This document shows, one piece after another, positions 13,201 to 25,248 of a DNA stretch of 64,000 bases (position 1 is the stretch's first letter; every line of letters starts with the position of its first letter). The notes beneath the pieces are model-generated. The model searched no databases and had not been told where the DNA came from. It saw only the letters and a list, made by a program, of their open reading frames with translations. The DNA lies in contig CM073327.1 in NCBI GenBank assembly GCA_037043015.1, positions 1,532,727-1,596,726 of the forward strand, written 5' to 3'. The translations under genes were made by a program, and so were the position numbers. The stretch comes from Bryum argenteum. Its lineage: Eukaryota; Streptophyta; Bryopsida; Bryales; Bryaceae.

Positions 13201-15508
13201 CATTTCTGCGTACATCATGAGCAATTCGACCTAAACATTGAATGAAATAAGATACATTCGATCTTTTCGTCAATAATACAGAACCTTTGAAACTGTTGGT
13301 TGAACGATTGGGGCTGGCACAATAGCATATTTTCGCTTTGGATGACGAGGAGTTTCGATAATCGCTGAGCCGCGATAGCTTCTCGATTTTCGAGATTCTT
13401 GACCATCTAACTCGTCGAGGTCAGTGCCCAAGTCGACGGTCTCTGGAGTAAGGCTCCCGGCTGTGCTTGTCACGGAGAACCCTGTTCGACTGCAAGAATC
13501 AAGGATAACCCAACACAGTTAAGAACATACGCATAATATACATCCGAAAATGACTAGGTTGCTTATGATGTAGCTTACTAGATCTGCCTCTAATATGAAA
13601 TCCCTGTCGAAAGCGAACAGTTTCAGTAGATCTGCCTCTAATATGAAATCCCTGTCGAAAGCGAACAGTTTCAGTATAGATACAAGTCAGTGACGATGAT
13701 AATAGCGTCACTACTCAAACCAGCATGCACTACCTGCTGGTTGTTCCTTAATTTGAGAGATTAAATCGTGACAAACCATGTAGATAGGAATGCCTCTCAA
13801 GGTCAACACCGAACTGTTCTTTACAGATAGAACGGTGTTTATGCCTTAAACAAAATTTAAGCTCGAAAGTGTTCCTCCACCGAAAACGGCTAACTTTTCA
13901 ATTTAAGACTGCTTACGAGATTACATATTTTGGAGATTATGTCTGGCGATTGGTACATAGTTTGAATCTAAGAATAGGTAGAAGTTCTAACGTACAAGTT
14001 AGGCAGAGGCTCTTACCTGAACAAATAAAAAATGCTCAAAAAGTGCATACTCTGCCTTGTATTAAGTGGTGACTATATTGAGGTTATTTAGTTGAAAAAA
14101 CGAAAAAATTATAGAGGTTAATAAGGCTGAATGCAGCCCTGACGTAAAGCATTGATCTAAGTGTCTCAATATGAGCCAGGGCTCTGAACTACCTTGTGAC
14201 ATACGATGGAATTGAGAAAGTCAAAGGATGCTTATAATTTAAGCTCCAGCTCCACTCCGAGACAGAGGCATCATCGGTAGCTCAAACTCACCTGTAGACT
14301 GGAACGGAGTGTTCAAAGTCAGTGCCTTCAATAGATTGCGCACTTATGCTCAAAAGCCTATCAATGAGCACAGTGGGCTTCAACGATGAGAGGGGCTTGG
14401 GTGTCACGTCTTTCCCATTCTCGTTAAAAACCTAATTTATCCATCTGAGTGTCAAACTTTTAACATTGAAAGCTCAACTGGCTCTTACATACAGATACTG
14501 TAAAAATACATGAATAACAGATGATTAGATACATAGCTCTTTCGGAGATTCCTTCATAGGGAGTAGATTAATAGGGAAGGGTGCATGAGGACAAGTGGTG
14601 AACATAAGTTGGCGACTAGAGTGTTCAGGTTGATTCTGGTTCTAACGACTTGGAATGAATGAATGAATGTCAAATACTCGGCGAACATGACGTGCATTAT
14701 CTATGGACTCTCCGAAGACGACAAATCACCAAGTCAACTGGCATGCATCACATTTCTGACGTACCTATTCCGTCTTCACCGGTTTTGCAACAACGGGTTT
14801 CATGTCCGAAAGGCTGACCTGAATAGGATCATCCTGGCCTCTTTTCTTTTTGGCCCGTGACCGCTGGCCAGGTCGGCCGCTGCCCCTGCACCATCCAGAC
14901 ATGAATAAATAACAATAAATGAATGAGCCAGCCCGGCATGTCGGAACGCTTCACTCTGCATGTTGGCTATCATCGATCTAGTCGTGTGCACTTCAGAAGT
15001 TAATTCAAATATCTATCTCTTCTTCGTAATTCGATCCACCACTTTCTTTAAAGAATCTCGACTTGGCAAGAAATCAAATCGTGGATGCAGCAGTCCAGCC
15101 TTCCCTTACGATGAAAGTTCTCTGTATTGCAATATCACGAAGATGGAAGCGCACACGCAGCAATTGAGCTGTGAGGTTTCGAGAGCAAGAGAGGAATGCC
15201 TACTTGGATGAGTAAGAGATCTGTGAGCTTCCGGATTGGCGCCTGGATGACGGATGCGTAGAAGTTCGCGAGCTCGTTGTCCCAGATATGGCAGCCGCAT
15301 CGGCTCGCGCTTTTGCTGCGTTGAAACTGTTCCGATTGTTCTCTCGTTGCCCTAATGGCAATGTCGGCATCCCCGCCTTCGTTTCTGCGGAATTCGAATC
15401 CTTGGATTTTCCAGCCGATACCGATCGCTTGGGCGAGCCTTTTTGCGACTTCATACCCGCAGAGCCTGCGGACGCTGGCCGCGCCTTAGCGTTCTCCGAC
15501 ATTGTCAC
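7279..15508 (-). CDS. DNAI4: Axonemal inner-arm (I1/f) dynein intermediate chain IC138, DNAI4/WDR78 type
   Basis: WD-repeat intermediate chain of the two-headed inner-arm dynein of flagella, so it should act in sperm. Exons I can join in phase: 15508-15204, 14885-14780, 14431-14292, 13489-13285, 12616-12473, 12245-12132, 11865-11686, 11389-11347, 11254-10866, 10656-10363, 10161-9987, 9669-9467, 9177-9050, 8854-8749, then about 8163-8127, 8027-7917 and 7572-7279. One short exon between 8749 and 8163 is not resolved. Family marks: VFNENGKDVTPKPL near residue 140, the LGSDNFQ..IAQTLF block, FQCDVTEGRNISCMAWNK, then WD blades HLIAVGYGEFEF, GFYSGNVAIYDVRNP, YLVGSEEGPIYKC, SADWTVRLW and EMWDLH. Total about 1,000 aa, close to algal IC138 and longer than human WDR78. 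The Ser/Arg/Ala-rich N-terminus and a (QG)n run near residue 410 are low complexity. The exon at 12616-12473 seems to use a GC donor. The start is the first ATG (MTMSENAK); a second ATG lies two codons later. Confidence 0.82.
7691..7709. repeat. (TGCA)n microsatellite in a dynein intron
   Basis: Alternating TGCA repeat (ATGCATGCATGCATGCAT) in the intron between the last two exons of the IC138 gene. Confidence 0.8.
11311..11340. repeat. (CAGC/CCAG)n microsatellite in a dynein intron
   Basis: About seven copies of a 4-bp CAGC-type unit. It lies in the intron between the 43-nt exon (11389-11347) and the large exon starting at 11254. Confidence 0.9.
12014..12037. repeat. (TA)n microsatellite in a dynein intron
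   Basis: About twelve TA dinucleotides in the intron between exons 12245-12132 and 11865-11686. Confidence 0.95.
13579..13674. repeat. Two identical 48-bp tandem units in a dynein intron
   Basis: Units begin TAGATCTGCCTCTAATATG at 13579 and 13627 and are identical over 48 bp, which suggests a recent duplication. They lie in the intron between exons 14431-14292 and 13489-13285. They have no visible coding role, although the open frame through them repeats. Confidence 0.95.
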
Positions 15509-17607
15509 TTCTCAATCATTTAGGTCAAACCCGAGACCTGAATTTGGTTGCAACACTAGCCTTAACCATCACCGCAAACATACATGAAGTCAACCCCATT
15601 GACACCGTCCACGACAAAGTCACAATGCCCGACTTAATGAAGATTGAAACCCATAGGAAACCCTCGCCTACACAAAATCATCATGAGAAGCACAGAATAA
15701 TCATGCGTGCCCGTCATCCAATGCAAGCGAAGCACAAGCAGAGGACGACACGGATGGGGCCTGGGGTTGTCAACCGCTGGCACAAAGTCATGGATTGAGG
15801 GGGAAGTGGATGCAGAGGGATGGCGGAGACAATGTGAGGGGAGCATGGTGCAGGGCAGCAGGGGCAGCAGCATGAAAACGGATAGGTGAGCAGCAAGAGA
15901 CTTCAGCCGGCAACCGTGATGCAGAACGCCTCTTCGTTCCCTGGACACCCCTCCGTCGATCGACTGCATGAAAGGGGTTGGAGCTCCACAAACTCCAGAG
16001 GCAAGAATCTGCCCTGCGTGAGCGGATGACATCGAGCCAAGCGCTGCACTGTACATCCGGATAAGTTAGTTAATCGAATCAGTACTGTTGCAGTAGTGCC
16101 ACAATATTACAGCATTGGGGACGCAGTGTAATGGTTTAGTGTAGTATTCATACGCAGGATTGTCTCGATCAAACTAATCACCCGTTTTGATGTCTAGCGA
16201 AAGTGTAGTGGTGACATTATTGATGCGAGCATCATCAACGAGAATGTTGGAGTATTCCCTTGAAGCGAAACGGACACCCTTGATAACCGATGGTTGGCAC
16301 TGATTTGCTTCAGATTCCTGTAGACCTTCACAGAGGTTAATTCTGGAACTCCATGCAGCTGATACTTTTAGTCTATGAGATCGTAACGATCAAGCCTCGC
16401 AGAGCGCGTGAGGGAAAACTCACCATACTCACCGAACTCTCTAGCACTGGCAAAGCTGGTCAATATATATCTTCGCGGGCCACCTTACTTGCCCCTCGCC
16501 TCCAGCCCCGACTATTCTGAGCTGCTCTTGCTGCCGATGAAGATCGTCACCAGCCTGCTGTCTCTTCTTTTACACTCCTCCACTTCTACTAAATTCCTCC
16601 GCAACTTCTTCATCTCTACGGACCGTCGCAGGACCAGGCAGATGCAAATAGTCTTTCGCTTTATCACTGATGAGGCCTGCCTCGATGGCTATGAATAACA
16701 TCAACACATCCTTGTCTCTGTTTCGGCCATCAAGGTTGTTGCTACAGTCTCAGTTCTCTAATCGCTGATCGTAAAGCTTCATCATAATTCTTGTGATCTT
16801 CTTTTGCAGCCCAAACACCTTGCAATACTATCACGTCCGTGGAGATGGTTGCAAATTTACAAAACCCAGCTCATATCTACCAGATTCGGACATGGTTCGT
16901 GGAGCCATCTCTCTTCACGTCCTAGGATGAACTCGCACACCTGGAGGCTGCCTACCCTCATTACAACACCCTTCCGCCCATCTCGGTATATCTCTATATA
17001 GATATCAGGAGTGCAGATAAGTAAAAAGACTTACCCGGCGGGGAGTGCTCGAGCTTCTACAAATCCAATTTTTCTTGCACAATATTTGCAGCAGACGATT
17101 GACTACAGATCCTAACCCGATCTATCCCACCCAAAAACTTGTACACATCATGTTTGACGGTTCACAACCTGGATATTAGAGATCGCGCTCTCCTTTGACA
17201 CACAACTACACTGTTCAAGTAAATAACAGTAAGTGCCGAAGAACACCATAACTCACACCATTGTATACACGAGGATCCTGTGAATTCTTAAACGATGCAC
17301 GAAGATGGCAGTCCTCCTTTGTCACAAAAGCTCTACCCTCGCTGAAACCTGGTTGCGGTAAGCGATGATAGATGCGACTCAATCACAGTTGCGGAAGACT
17401 TTACCCTTCATCCGCAGACACCTGCAGCACACACCCCAGTTCCTAAGAAGCATTAAGAAAGCAGGGTCCAATCAGAGGTGTCCCACAATAATTAGAAGTC
17501 CACTAGCAGTTAAAGATGCCACAATGGGCGTACTTATCTGAGCCAGTGGTGCTACAAGATGATGGGTAAATGAGACTTTGACAGAGTTTTGGCCCTTACC
17601 TCATCAT

Positions 17608-17667
17608 GTGCATCTCTACCAATCCAAGTATATGTACGTGCATCTCTGCCAATCTAAATATATGTAC
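17608..17667. repeat. Two-copy 30-bp tandem duplication
   Basis: Two 30-bp units starting GTGCATCTCT and ending TATATGTAC lie back to back with three differences, directly next to the GA-rich microsatellite. Confidence 0.8.
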
Positions 17668-17792
17668 GGTCGAGAGAGGTCGAGAGAGGGCAAGAGGTCG
17701 AGAGAGGGCGAGAGAGGGCGAGAGAGGGCGAGAGCAGTCCAGAGGGGTCGGAGGGGGGTCGAGAGCGGTCGAGAGAGGTAGAGAGAGGTAGA
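17668..17792. repeat. GA-rich minisatellite (GAGAGAGGGC/GTC units)
   Basis: Purine-rich array built of GTCGAGAGAG and GCGAGAGAGG units on the plus strand. It opens long Arg/Glu-rich and Ser/Leu/Pro-rich frames that are artefacts of the repeat. Confidence 0.85.
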
Positions 17793-18355
17793 AGTAAGAG
17801 ATATGCAAGGGCAAGTTGCCTCAATACAGTAAGTGAAATGTGTTAAAGTTGCAAGTAAAACATTCAAATAGAATGACATCGAACTAAGAGTAAGATCAAC
17901 AAAGAACACAGTTAGCTCAAGCTCAAACATGGTCTCCAGCTACCAAAACCCAAATTGCGATCAACTATTAACTATTAACTATTGCATAGTATCATTGAGT
18001 AAAAGTTCGACTAGATAAACTTCCTTCTTTAACAGCAAGAACTATGATTAAAACTATCATGTGTATCATTGTTCCATCATGAACACATTATGGAAACTCC
18101 AGAAGTGCCCAATCTACATGCATTCATATAGAAATGTTGCAAATCGCATGAGCGCAACCCGAAGAGTGCGCTCAACTTGTACACCGCACTATGGTGCCTC
18201 AAGAAGTGATGAAGACTAAGAAAGATCTAGAGGGAGAAGAATTTAGGGTTGGCATGGGCAGTTGCTAGAGGTTAAAACAAACTTCTCAAGACAAAAGAAT
18301 CCAAAAGGATGAGAATGTTCTTGGACAAACATTGTGCAAGCCAGCCAAGACTAGG

Positions 18356-21191
18356 TTAGTGATGCGGCTGACGATGTGTGATGGAGAGGAGCAGCGGATA
18401 GCAGTGATCTTCGTCGTAGTTGGGCCATTCGGTTCCTGATTCATTCCTTACAAAGCCTTGATGAAGATCCCATATCCGCCGATCGTACTGCTCCTGGATT
18501 TTTACATCCAGCTGTACACTTTGCGATGCTCGCACAAAGCGGTCCAGTGAGTCTCCCCTTCTTGGATTGAACAGAATCGCTTGACACCCCTCCCTTGTTC
18601 CAAGCAGACCCTTGATTGTGTGCGCCAAGTCGAGGTGAAAATCCTTAAAGAACGTACTGCCCAACCACGCAAAAGCAACCCTCACCATCAACAAAATCTC
18701 CAGTGTTCTTAGCAGGCTAATACATTTAGGTTAGATCCGGTAATTCTAGTGAAAACAACAACAGCATCAACGACAGCAGTAGCGAACTCCTTAGTTTATG
18801 AACACCGAAAGATGATGATGACGATGATGTTTTCTCAAGATATCACGCTTCGCTAATATTGAGATACTCTGAAAGAAAGCAACTTGGGAATAGGAATGTG
18901 TGACCGCCACATAACCCTTCAACACTAACGCAAAGAAATAGATAAATTAAATTTTAACTATCACCATAACTTACTACTTCACAACTACAATGTAGTTCAG
19001 GAGAAATGAAGGAAAAATCACCAGTCTGCAGCAATGACCACGTCAAAATCTACTCCCGGCATGGCAGCTTGATGTTGGCTCCAGTGTAATGTGCAGGTGC
19101 GGACTTTGGTATCACCAAATAACTTATTATTTACATCAATATTCTCTTGTAGATCTGCCATTATAAAGTGGGGCACATCAGCTTCATTTTCCAGTCAACC
19201 CATTTCTATGCCTTCTTTGACGATCCGAGCATGCAATTCAATGCGCCTACTGGTTGATCACCTGACTGACTGACTGACTATCCCATACAAATCTGCTCAA
19301 AAGCTTGCAAGGTTCTATGCTAAAAGCTCCAGTCGGCGAGGAGGGAATTGCTAAAGCAGCTGCTGCTACATGTAGAAGGGAAAAGACCATAACACTGGAA
19401 GCATACATTCGACAACTTGAGGATTGCCGTCAGTGAGGAGGACTTCTGATGCTCGAGTGCATCCAGCAATTGCCAAACCTGCCAATCCGAATCCTGATCC
19501 AAGCTCGATGACTCTTTTGTCTCTGCACCAGACGATTGTGCACCAATACATGTTAATCATAGCAATGCGGGATCTGAACCTAACCTAACTTAACCCTTGT
19601 CCTGATGTGATATGAGAACAGTCTACCTGAAAACCTCTGGTCGTGAAATGCAATAGTAGGTCATGATTTCCTCCGCTGGCCACATACCTGTTCGTAAAAA
19701 GTAATAACATGACACTCTCAGCTCATAATGACGATATGATAATCCGTCACAGCACCACTTTGATACATTGAGAGGATCTGTCTCAGATAGGAGCTTTCAC
19801 ACAGGCACTACCAAGAGGATGGAGCCCAAATCAGGAAATCACATATATGTTACTTACAGACGAGGCCCGTGCTATCAATATCGTGCCTCTGCGAGTTCAT
19901 GAAATCGCTCAAATCAATTCCTGCATCCTTGCGCTGTCTGCAGAATCATGCATTATGCCTTTATTCAGGCTAAAAAACAGACACATACACAACTCTACAA
20001 CAGTCCACCGGTACGCAAAATCAAGACAATTCAGTTCTTCACTTCTTCCAAGTGTAGATGAAGATAAATCCGACTGCTCACATCCGCGAACTAGCTAGGA
20101 CACAGTTGGTCCATATTCCGATAACCTAAGCAGGATAGGCAACCTTCATCAAACTACCAAAATGATCGGTATCGTCGCTTTCGGTATGCTTCAACATTTC
20201 AACGACCGAAGATACATTGGGTCTCTGTTATGATGCTATATTTGTGGACCATACGAAACCTCGACATGCAGAAGCAACACTTCCTGTAGTTGGAGATAAG
20301 TGACAAGCCCTTGCGGCCCAAGAGTTCCAGCAGCAGATCGAGTGGGTTCACATTGATCACTATACCTTAGCGTTAGGACCACGGAAGGATCCGAGGGAAG
20401 AACGTACTGTGCCACCACTTCTCTTCTGTTCTGCCCAGTCTGTTGTTCAGAAGTTGCACTGGGGGAGTCCGGAGGGAGACAACACTGGATGATATTGAAC
20501 CGCCCTCCTGGTCGCCTGGAAATCTTATTCAAGTCTTTCTCTCCTTCGAGCCCTGTTTTCTGCACAAGATTGCCACCTGAGTTCCTCCATATCCATCCTT
20601 ATCCATCAATGCATTTCTGCAGAATGTCACCTTCCTGCCTAACGATTCAAAAGTGGTTGGGGTTGCTTGAGTTCTTCAGAATGATCGTGAGAGAGCTTAT
20701 GATTTCTCCAGCTCCTACGTCTCTTCCTAGTAATTATAATCTGAGGATGGTAGCTAACCTTGGATGGTAGCTATCCAGGTCAAACATGCACAGCTGATGC
20801 ACCCCAACCGCAATGAGCCCAAAGGGATTGCGGAAGGATGAGAGAGTGGATCAGGCACCGAGGCAGGCTCAAAGCAAAGCGGTTCACGTTGCTCTTGGGT
20901 ACGCATACGACAAATGTCCATATCAAGGGGAAAAGGAGAGCGATGATACGCACCCGGTTTACTCGAGGAAATGAATCGACCTAATAGCCTCCATCGTAAT
21001 GCGGATGCAGACGGAGCTGCTGAGACCAGACCCTCCACGTCTGTATCTAAATCTGCACCATTACTACCACTACCCCTCATCATAACCTCCCCCTTCTCCC
21101 CGCAATCGGATCGATCACAAGCTACAGCGTCCCTCACAACCACAGGGTGCACCTCACGTGGAGATCGCCCCAGTGTAGTGTCGTCCCGCAC
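18356..21191 (-). CDS. CAMKMT: Calmodulin-lysine N-methyltransferase
   Basis: Family-16 SAM-dependent methyltransferase expected to trimethylate a calmodulin lysine, probably in the cytosol. Seven exons join in phase: 21191-20954, 20552-20366, 19937-19858, 19687-19627, 19522-19407, 19154-19022 and 18656-18356, giving 371 aa. Marks in order: ASALRWRLLGRF (about residues 62-73), KISRRPGGRFNIIQC, the SAM motif KRVIELGSGFGLAGLAIAG, LLTDGNPQVVE (acidic motif II), FDVVIAADCTFFKDFHLDLA, then AHTIKGLL and ILFNPRRGDSLDRFV. These follow plant CaMKMT order and length. The second exon could instead start a few bases upstream, but only the chosen AG keeps phase. The start is less sure: a TATA-like run lies only about 13 bp upstream of the first ATG, so translation may begin at the Met pair near residues 37-38. 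The gene is divergent from the pectin methylesterase gene. Confidence 0.85.
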
Positions 21192-21467
21192 TCTCCCTTG
21201 TCATATATATTCGGACCACCAACCCCAACTTTCTCTCTTGCGTGACTTCCTACCATCCGGAGAATCCCTCAACTAAGTTCACCCTTAAACAAGAGAATGT
21301 CATCGGTAGGGCGTCACTGCACAGCAGAAAAACATTCAAAGACATCCACGGGTCAGCCGTGTGGGAACTCTGGGAACCGCGAGGACCTGGTGAAGGTGAC
21401 CCAAAACGTCGATGCGGTAGCTGGCTATGCTGCTAATTTTGCCCACGCTGGTGCAGGGGAGTGATCT
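21192..21467. promoter_or_regulatory. Shared divergent promoter region
   Basis: Only 276 bp separate the first ATGs of CaMKMT (minus) and the pectin methylesterase gene (plus), so both promoters must lie in or overlap this spacer or the first exons. A TATATAT run lies at 21204-21211. Any further control site would be guesswork. Confidence 0.45.
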
Positions 21468-23103
21468 ATGGGAGCTGCGGGAAGCATCACCAAGTCACCA
21501 CAAGGACGCCACCGCGTGCCTCCGCCAGCCTCACTTGGAGTGGTTAGCGCACGCGCTGCGCCTGTTCAGCCTCCAGTCGGCAGCGGTTGCGGTGCTGGTG
21601 TGGTTGCTGCTGATGCTAGTCTGATGGGAGATTTTCAGGCTTTGCGAAATCATTCCACTCCTCATATCACTAATCCATCCAATGGACCGCTGCTGATGCG
21701 CGTGGCTCAGGATGGTAGTGGCCATTTCTGTAGCGTGCAAGCGGCAATCGACGCCCTGCCGCTACCCAACAGGCAGCGCGTCGTCATCTCCGTGGCTCCT
21801 GGGCTGTACCGCCAGCCTGTGTATGTGCCTAAACAAAAAAATTGCATCACACTCCAGGTACGACCTCACTTCATCGTTTCAACCCCTAGCGAATCAGCAT
21901 GCTCAGTACTTCGGCCTGCATCACCTAGCGAGTGTGCTCAGTAGACGAGAGTGAGAGTACACCCTGCTGTCCAATGTCCATCGCTTCATCCTCTGTTCTC
22001 ATACCAAACCCTAGATAGCGAGCACCAGGTATCCTTATTATCTCACATCCTCATGACACACAATGCACTATGGCAGCATAAGATTCGATAAAGAGTAAAA
22101 AGAGATTTGGACCACCTACTCCAAAAACTCCTTCTGTGATGTCGTAGTCCACCATCTACAAAAGTTCATCTGATGGTCGCCGGGAGTTATCGATTTGTGA
22201 CTTGTACTTATCGATGCAATAGAGCGTGCAGTCTATCAGAAAGAAGAAGACGAGCATGTCGATCGTAGTCCAGGGGTTTATTTGCATAATAAAGCGTGGG
22301 TGTTGCATTAAGTGCAGGGCGAAGATGCTTTTAAGACGGTTTTGCAATGGGCGAACACAGCTACCGACATCCAACACGATCAGTCGCCGCAGGTGATTGG
22401 GATAGGAACATTTGCGTGCGGAACGGTGATTGTGGAGGGGGAGGATTTCATCGCGCAGCATATTACCTTCGAGAACGCGGCTCCGCAAGGAGCCGGGCAA
22501 GCAGTGGCCATTAGGGTGACTGCAGACCGGTGTGCTTTCTACCAGTGCCGCTTCCTAGGGTGGCAGGACACGGCCTATTTGCATTACGGCCGGCAGTACT
22601 TTCGGGATTGCTACATCGAGGGCAGTGTCGACTTCATATTTGGCAACGCGCAGGTCCTCCTGGAGCATTGCCACATCCATTGCAAGTCGGCGGGTTTCAT
22701 CACTGCGCAGTCCTGCAGGAGCGCCGAGGAGCCCACAGGCTACGTGTTCTTACGGTGCGTAATCACAGGGACGGGGAGTGCCAAGCCATACATGCATTTA
22801 GGGCGGCCCTGGCAACCATGTGCGCGTGTGGTGTTTGCGTACACTTTCATGGACGGGTGCATCGTGCCAGCGGGTTGGAACAACTGGAGTGATCGGGAGA
22901 AGGAGCGAACGGCGTGCTTTTGTGAATATCGATGCACGGGCCCTGGCAGCTCGCTTGCCCAGCGCGTTACATGGATGCGCCAGTTCACTGAGGCTGACGC
23001 AGCCAAGTTTCTGTCCGTGGATTTTGTGGATCCGCAGAGGACATGGCTCACGCGTCCTACTCACACGGCCGGTCCCTATACGCCAGTACCTCTCTCGGCC
23101 TGA
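21468..23103 (+). CDS. Pectin methylesterase, PME31-like (carbohydrate esterase family 8)
   Basis: Hydrolyses methyl esters of homogalacturonan. Two exons, 21468-21857 and 22318-23103, join in phase 0 across a GT...AG intron to give 391 aa. Family marks: VAQDGSGHFCSVQAAIDALP near residue 80, GAGQAVAIRVTADRCAFY, the first catalytic Asp in GWQDTAYLHYG, the second in GSVDFIFGN, and the substrate-binding Arg/Trp in YMHLGRPWQP. The C-terminal block VGWNNW..ERTACFCEYRC is represented by AGWNNW and ACFCEYRC. Family I pro-regions are absent. There is no signal peptide. The N-terminus reads MGAAGS, which fits an N-myristoylation signal (Gly2, Ser6) and is odd for a wall enzyme. Arabidopsis PME31 also lacks a clear signal peptide. 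The start is the only ATG in frame that leaves a plausible N-terminus. Confidence 0.88.
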
Positions 23104-24078
23104 CGCAGCCGGGATAAATGCTCTCGCGGATCCTTGCTCTGGATTTGGACTTCGAGATTTTAATGTTGTCAGACCGGTCTCATGTACCCAAGAGCAGCAC
23201 ATCCGGTTCTCCGTCAAAGCTTTGGTTTGAGTGGCTGCGTGGACTGCCTAGGTGCATCGAGTGACATGTGCTTCCCAAGGGTAACTGCAGTTGTTGAACA
23301 TCGAGATCCCGGAAGATGCTGCATGCACTTGCAACTTGGTTGTCTCTGATATTTCTTGGTGGTCTGACATTTTGTCATGCAATTGGGTGGGCTATCAGTC
23401 GTCGATGGGATGCCAGTAAGTTGTTTCACTGACTCACAATAGAAGCTGTGTGCCTTGTGCAAGTGTGGGCGGGCATCGACAGAGATGGAAACACGCGGCA
23501 GGGGTGGTGACATAGATATAGATTCTGTACTTGGAGGGTTTGGACGACAGAAGTAACCGGTCGAGGGCTTAGGCTCTTGGGAGACAGGGAATTGCACACA
23601 ACCTATATCATTAGGGCAGATTGTGGATGTTGGCACCGAACTCACTGTTAGGGTGATCGGAAAGTCCACAACGGTTATTGTAGCTAGCTAGGGTATGTAT
23701 TTCATCCCTCTCCTACTTTGTGTTTTGTACCATGTCTGTATGTCGTGATGTGTGATGACGATGGTGATGAAAGTAAGTGACAGTGAATCTGCGGAACGAA
23801 CGAGCATTTCAAATTGGCCATTTAGATTTTCAGAAGATGTGACACCAGAGGCATTTTTCTTGGATAGTTAAACGAAGACTCCAGCACGATAAGCGCACCG
23901 TTGCACGCACTGCCTAAAGATTGTTCACTTGTGCTTGGTTTACACGCAGCAATTCGAAAATGGATGGGATTGATCCGTTAGTGACCAGGTGCTCATAGAA
24001 GAGGGCAAATCCCCTGTAGTGGAACCACGCGGCTCGAGTTACCTTGCCTGGATTTACTCTCATGGTAAATCTGGCCAT
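23104..24078. other. 3' flank of the pectin methylesterase gene
   Basis: No gene recognised. It probably includes the 3' untranslated region. Short open frames on both strands lack motifs. Confidence 0.45.
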
Positions 24079-25248
24079 CACTACGTTAAATAGGTAGATT
24101 AGTGTCAGATGAAGATTAGTGTTAGATGCACTTTTTACCCAAAACACTAATTGTCAGCTGTAATTACAATTAGTGTTAAGATAGGGTTTCTAATACTCTC
24201 AGCGTCGCCTCTATCTTGCCTCTTGTCGCCTCTGCTTCGCCTCTTGCCGCCTCTTGCTTGCTTGTGCTTGTTCTTCTTCTTTGTGAGATTGTATGTGCGG
24301 ATGGTCAGAACTGGGAGAAGGAATAGGAACGAATTAGGAGTCACAGAGTGGCAACAAATTGACCAGCGGAATAAGTGCAACCCTTGTGTGAACTCGGAAG
24401 TTATGTTTACACCAGGAATCACCATTGGAGGGAGAGTTTGGGAGTCCACCACGTCGAGGTCCCAGATTTCGATTTCTGGCTGTATAGTTTCCACGGCAAC
24501 GTAGTTCCCCTTTCCTTTGTTGTTCGGATTGCAATCCAACCAAGAGAGGCACAAAGGAAAAGCCGACAACATGATGTTGTGGCAAACGTACATGTTACTG
24601 TCTTTGGGGTCCTCAGTTAGGGTATCCTCTATTTCGTAAACCCAAACCTCGAGGTGGCTCACGTCCTCTTTGTTTCGAGCTGTGAGAACAATCAAATCCG
24701 AGTCCTTAATCGCCATGTCTTCAATTTCCTCCTCATCGTCGTCTTTATCAATAAAGTAAGAGTCATCTTCTTTGCTATGATAATACGTTGCACCTAACCC
24801 GCCGCTGCCGAAAATCTCCACTCCCTATTCGTCTTCCTCATCGTAATGGTCCATGTTGAGCTCCGCTAAGCCATCAGCGAGCGTTTGCTCGTAGGATTTT
24901 GGTGTTAGGCGCGAAACCGTCACTCTAAGCGCGCAAGGGAGGGAAAATTATCCATGTATGTATTTTGCATTCTCAAAGTTAAGTACCATGACATTTAATT
25001 TTGTAATACCAAATTTTAAACATATTGTATTTCTTATGAGGTTTTCATAATCTCCTTCCAATATTTTATTCGAATTTTTACAAAAAAATTCATAGAACAC
25101 TAGATGTGCTTATGTAAATCTTCAAAGTTACAAATTAGTACAAATAATGTTAGAGTTGACAATTAGTGTTCTAACAATATGGAGTCAATTGACATTTAGT
25201 GTTTCCGTCGGCTATTACTATTTCCAACACTGATCTACCTATTTAGTG
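24079..25248. mobile_element. Non-autonomous CACTA-like element carrying a PWP1 gene piece
   Basis: The ends are inverted: the left end reads CACTACGTTAAATAGGTAGAT and the right end, on the other strand, CACTA-AATAGGTAGAT with a 3-base gap. Both subterminal zones carry several copies of a (G)ACAATTAGTGTT-like motif in both orientations, as CACTA (En/Spm) elements do. No matching 3-bp target duplication is visible, so the exact borders are uncertain. There is no transposase inside; the interior is a host gene fragment. The same subterminal motif recurs in the element at 44.7-45.6 kb. Confidence 0.6.
24390..24930 (-). pseudogene. Captured fragment of a PWP1 (periodic tryptophan protein 1) homologue
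   Basis: PWP1 is a WD-repeat nucleolar protein needed for ribosome biogenesis. The fragment reads SYEQTLADGLAELNMDHYDE, then EIFGSGG, DLIVLTARNKEDVSHLEVWV, LSAFPLCLSWLDCNP, GNYVAVETIQPEIEIWDLDV and a short tail, all in PWP1 order. It covers only the region before and at the first WD repeats. An in-frame TAG at 24827-24825 splits the acidic segment, and both gene ends are missing. It sits wholly inside the CACTA-like element, so it is best read as a transduplicated piece, not a gene. Confidence 0.75.

Larger units (their letters stand above)
15509..18355. other. Spacer between the IC138 start and the CaMKMT stop
   Basis: The 5' flank of the dynein gene and the 3' flank of the methyltransferase gene. 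Several GC-richer frames occur at 15.6-16.1 and 16.4-17.0 kb on both strands, but none shows a family motif or consistent splice borders. An unrecognised small gene or untranslated exons cannot be excluded. The right part holds GA-rich simple repeats. Confidence 0.4.

Noticed and set aside
17578-17930. Overlapping long Arg/Glu-rich and Ser/Leu-rich frames
   Set aside because: They are produced by the GA-rich minisatellite and have no motif or codon pattern.
22820-23230. Long alternate frames over the second pectin methylesterase exon
   Set aside because: Shadow frames of the GC-rich real exon; they lack family motifs.
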